Below are positions 45,737-45,777 of a stretch of 45,777 nucleotides of DNA, piece after piece. Location: contig JANSXP010000056.1 of the NCBI GenBank assembly GCA_024742875.1, forward strand, positions 1 through 45,777, written 5' to 3'. The notes under the pieces are model-generated. The model did not search any database, was not told where the DNA came from, and was given only the letters and a program-made list of their open reading frames with translations. The first letter of the stretch is position 1; each line of letters starts with the position of its first letter. A program made the position numbers and the translations under genes. The DNA comes from Planctomycetaceae bacterium (GTDB lineage: Bacteria > Planctomycetota > Planctomycetia > Planctomycetales > Planctomycetaceae).

Positions 45737-45777
45737 CCGGGACGCCCCGGCGGGCGATGGCGTGGTTGGTCGATCAA
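45736..45777 (+). repeat. Intergenic repeat block 4 (cut by window end)
   Basis: Hairpin GCCGGG-ACGC-CCCGGC at 45736-45751, followed by GGGCGATGGCGTGG and GGTCGATCAA at the window edge. The first 27 bases equal those of the hairpin end at 4922 in sequence. It starts on the third base of the TAG stop of the DUF533 gene. Confidence 0.85.

Overview
The window looks like a chromosomal stretch from a planctomycete (Planctomycetales, probably Planctomycetaceae-like). The evidence is the combination of families: a DUF1559 prepilin-like protein, a Tat-exported DUF1501 protein, a formylglycine-type sulfatase, a TIGR02996 leaucine-rich-type protein, a membrane-anchored Ser/Thr kinase with a C-terminal sensor half, two PEP-CTERM proteins, a lipid A Kdo transferase and an enlarged SecA. 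DNA is GC-rich throughout. No phage, plasmid, transposase or CRISPR array was seen. One tRNA is present (tRNA-Val, anticodon UAC).

Layout. 1-4.4 kb: end of an exported protein, a receiver-like protein, an ABC-2-type permease and a DUF1559 protein closed by a clear terminator. 4.4-12.1 kb: a GNAT acetyltransferase, a TIGR02996 protein, a trypsin-like PDZ protease, a Ser/Thr kinase and a SulP anion transporter, separated by blocks of one repeat family. 12.4-19.5 kb: an exported protein of unknown role, DUF1501, a truncated acyl-carrier-like protein, an APC permease and an exported alpha/beta hydrolase. 19.5-35.1 kb: a long run of minus-strand genes (exported protein, waaA, secA, SDR, a small basic protein, PEP-CTERM, M48 protease coupled to a zinc-ribbon/propeller-like protein, PEP-CTERM, SorC-like protein). 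35.4-45.8 kb: a helical protein divergent from the SorC-like gene, tRNA-Val, a GspF-like protein, a ketosynthase-like protein, a glycerophosphodiesterase gene with an in-frame stop, a sulfatase, an esterase fused to a BNR propeller, and a DUF533/TerB-like protein.

The most unusual element is the repeat family at 4921-5467, 6593-6777, 9868-10431 and 45736-end. Its copies fill the gaps between genes and are bounded by outward hairpins. The stem shows a compensatory base-pair change between copies (GCCGCG/CGCGGC versus GCCGGG/CCCGGC), and the termini sit on or within about 60 bases of gene ends. One copy supplies the C-terminal tail of the acetyltransferase. It behaves like a REP/BIME- or MITE-type element; I cannot name a described family for it.

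Other points worth attention are a SecA with about five tandem W-A-type repeats in its scaffold/wing region, a ketosynthase with Cys-Gln-His in place of Cys-His-His, an acyl-carrier-like protein that stops just before the phosphopantetheine serine, the TGA inside the glycerophosphodiesterase, the esterase-BNR fusion, and the divergent SorC-like/helical gene pair with a palindrome between them. Functional calls come from reading motifs by eye; no database search was made.
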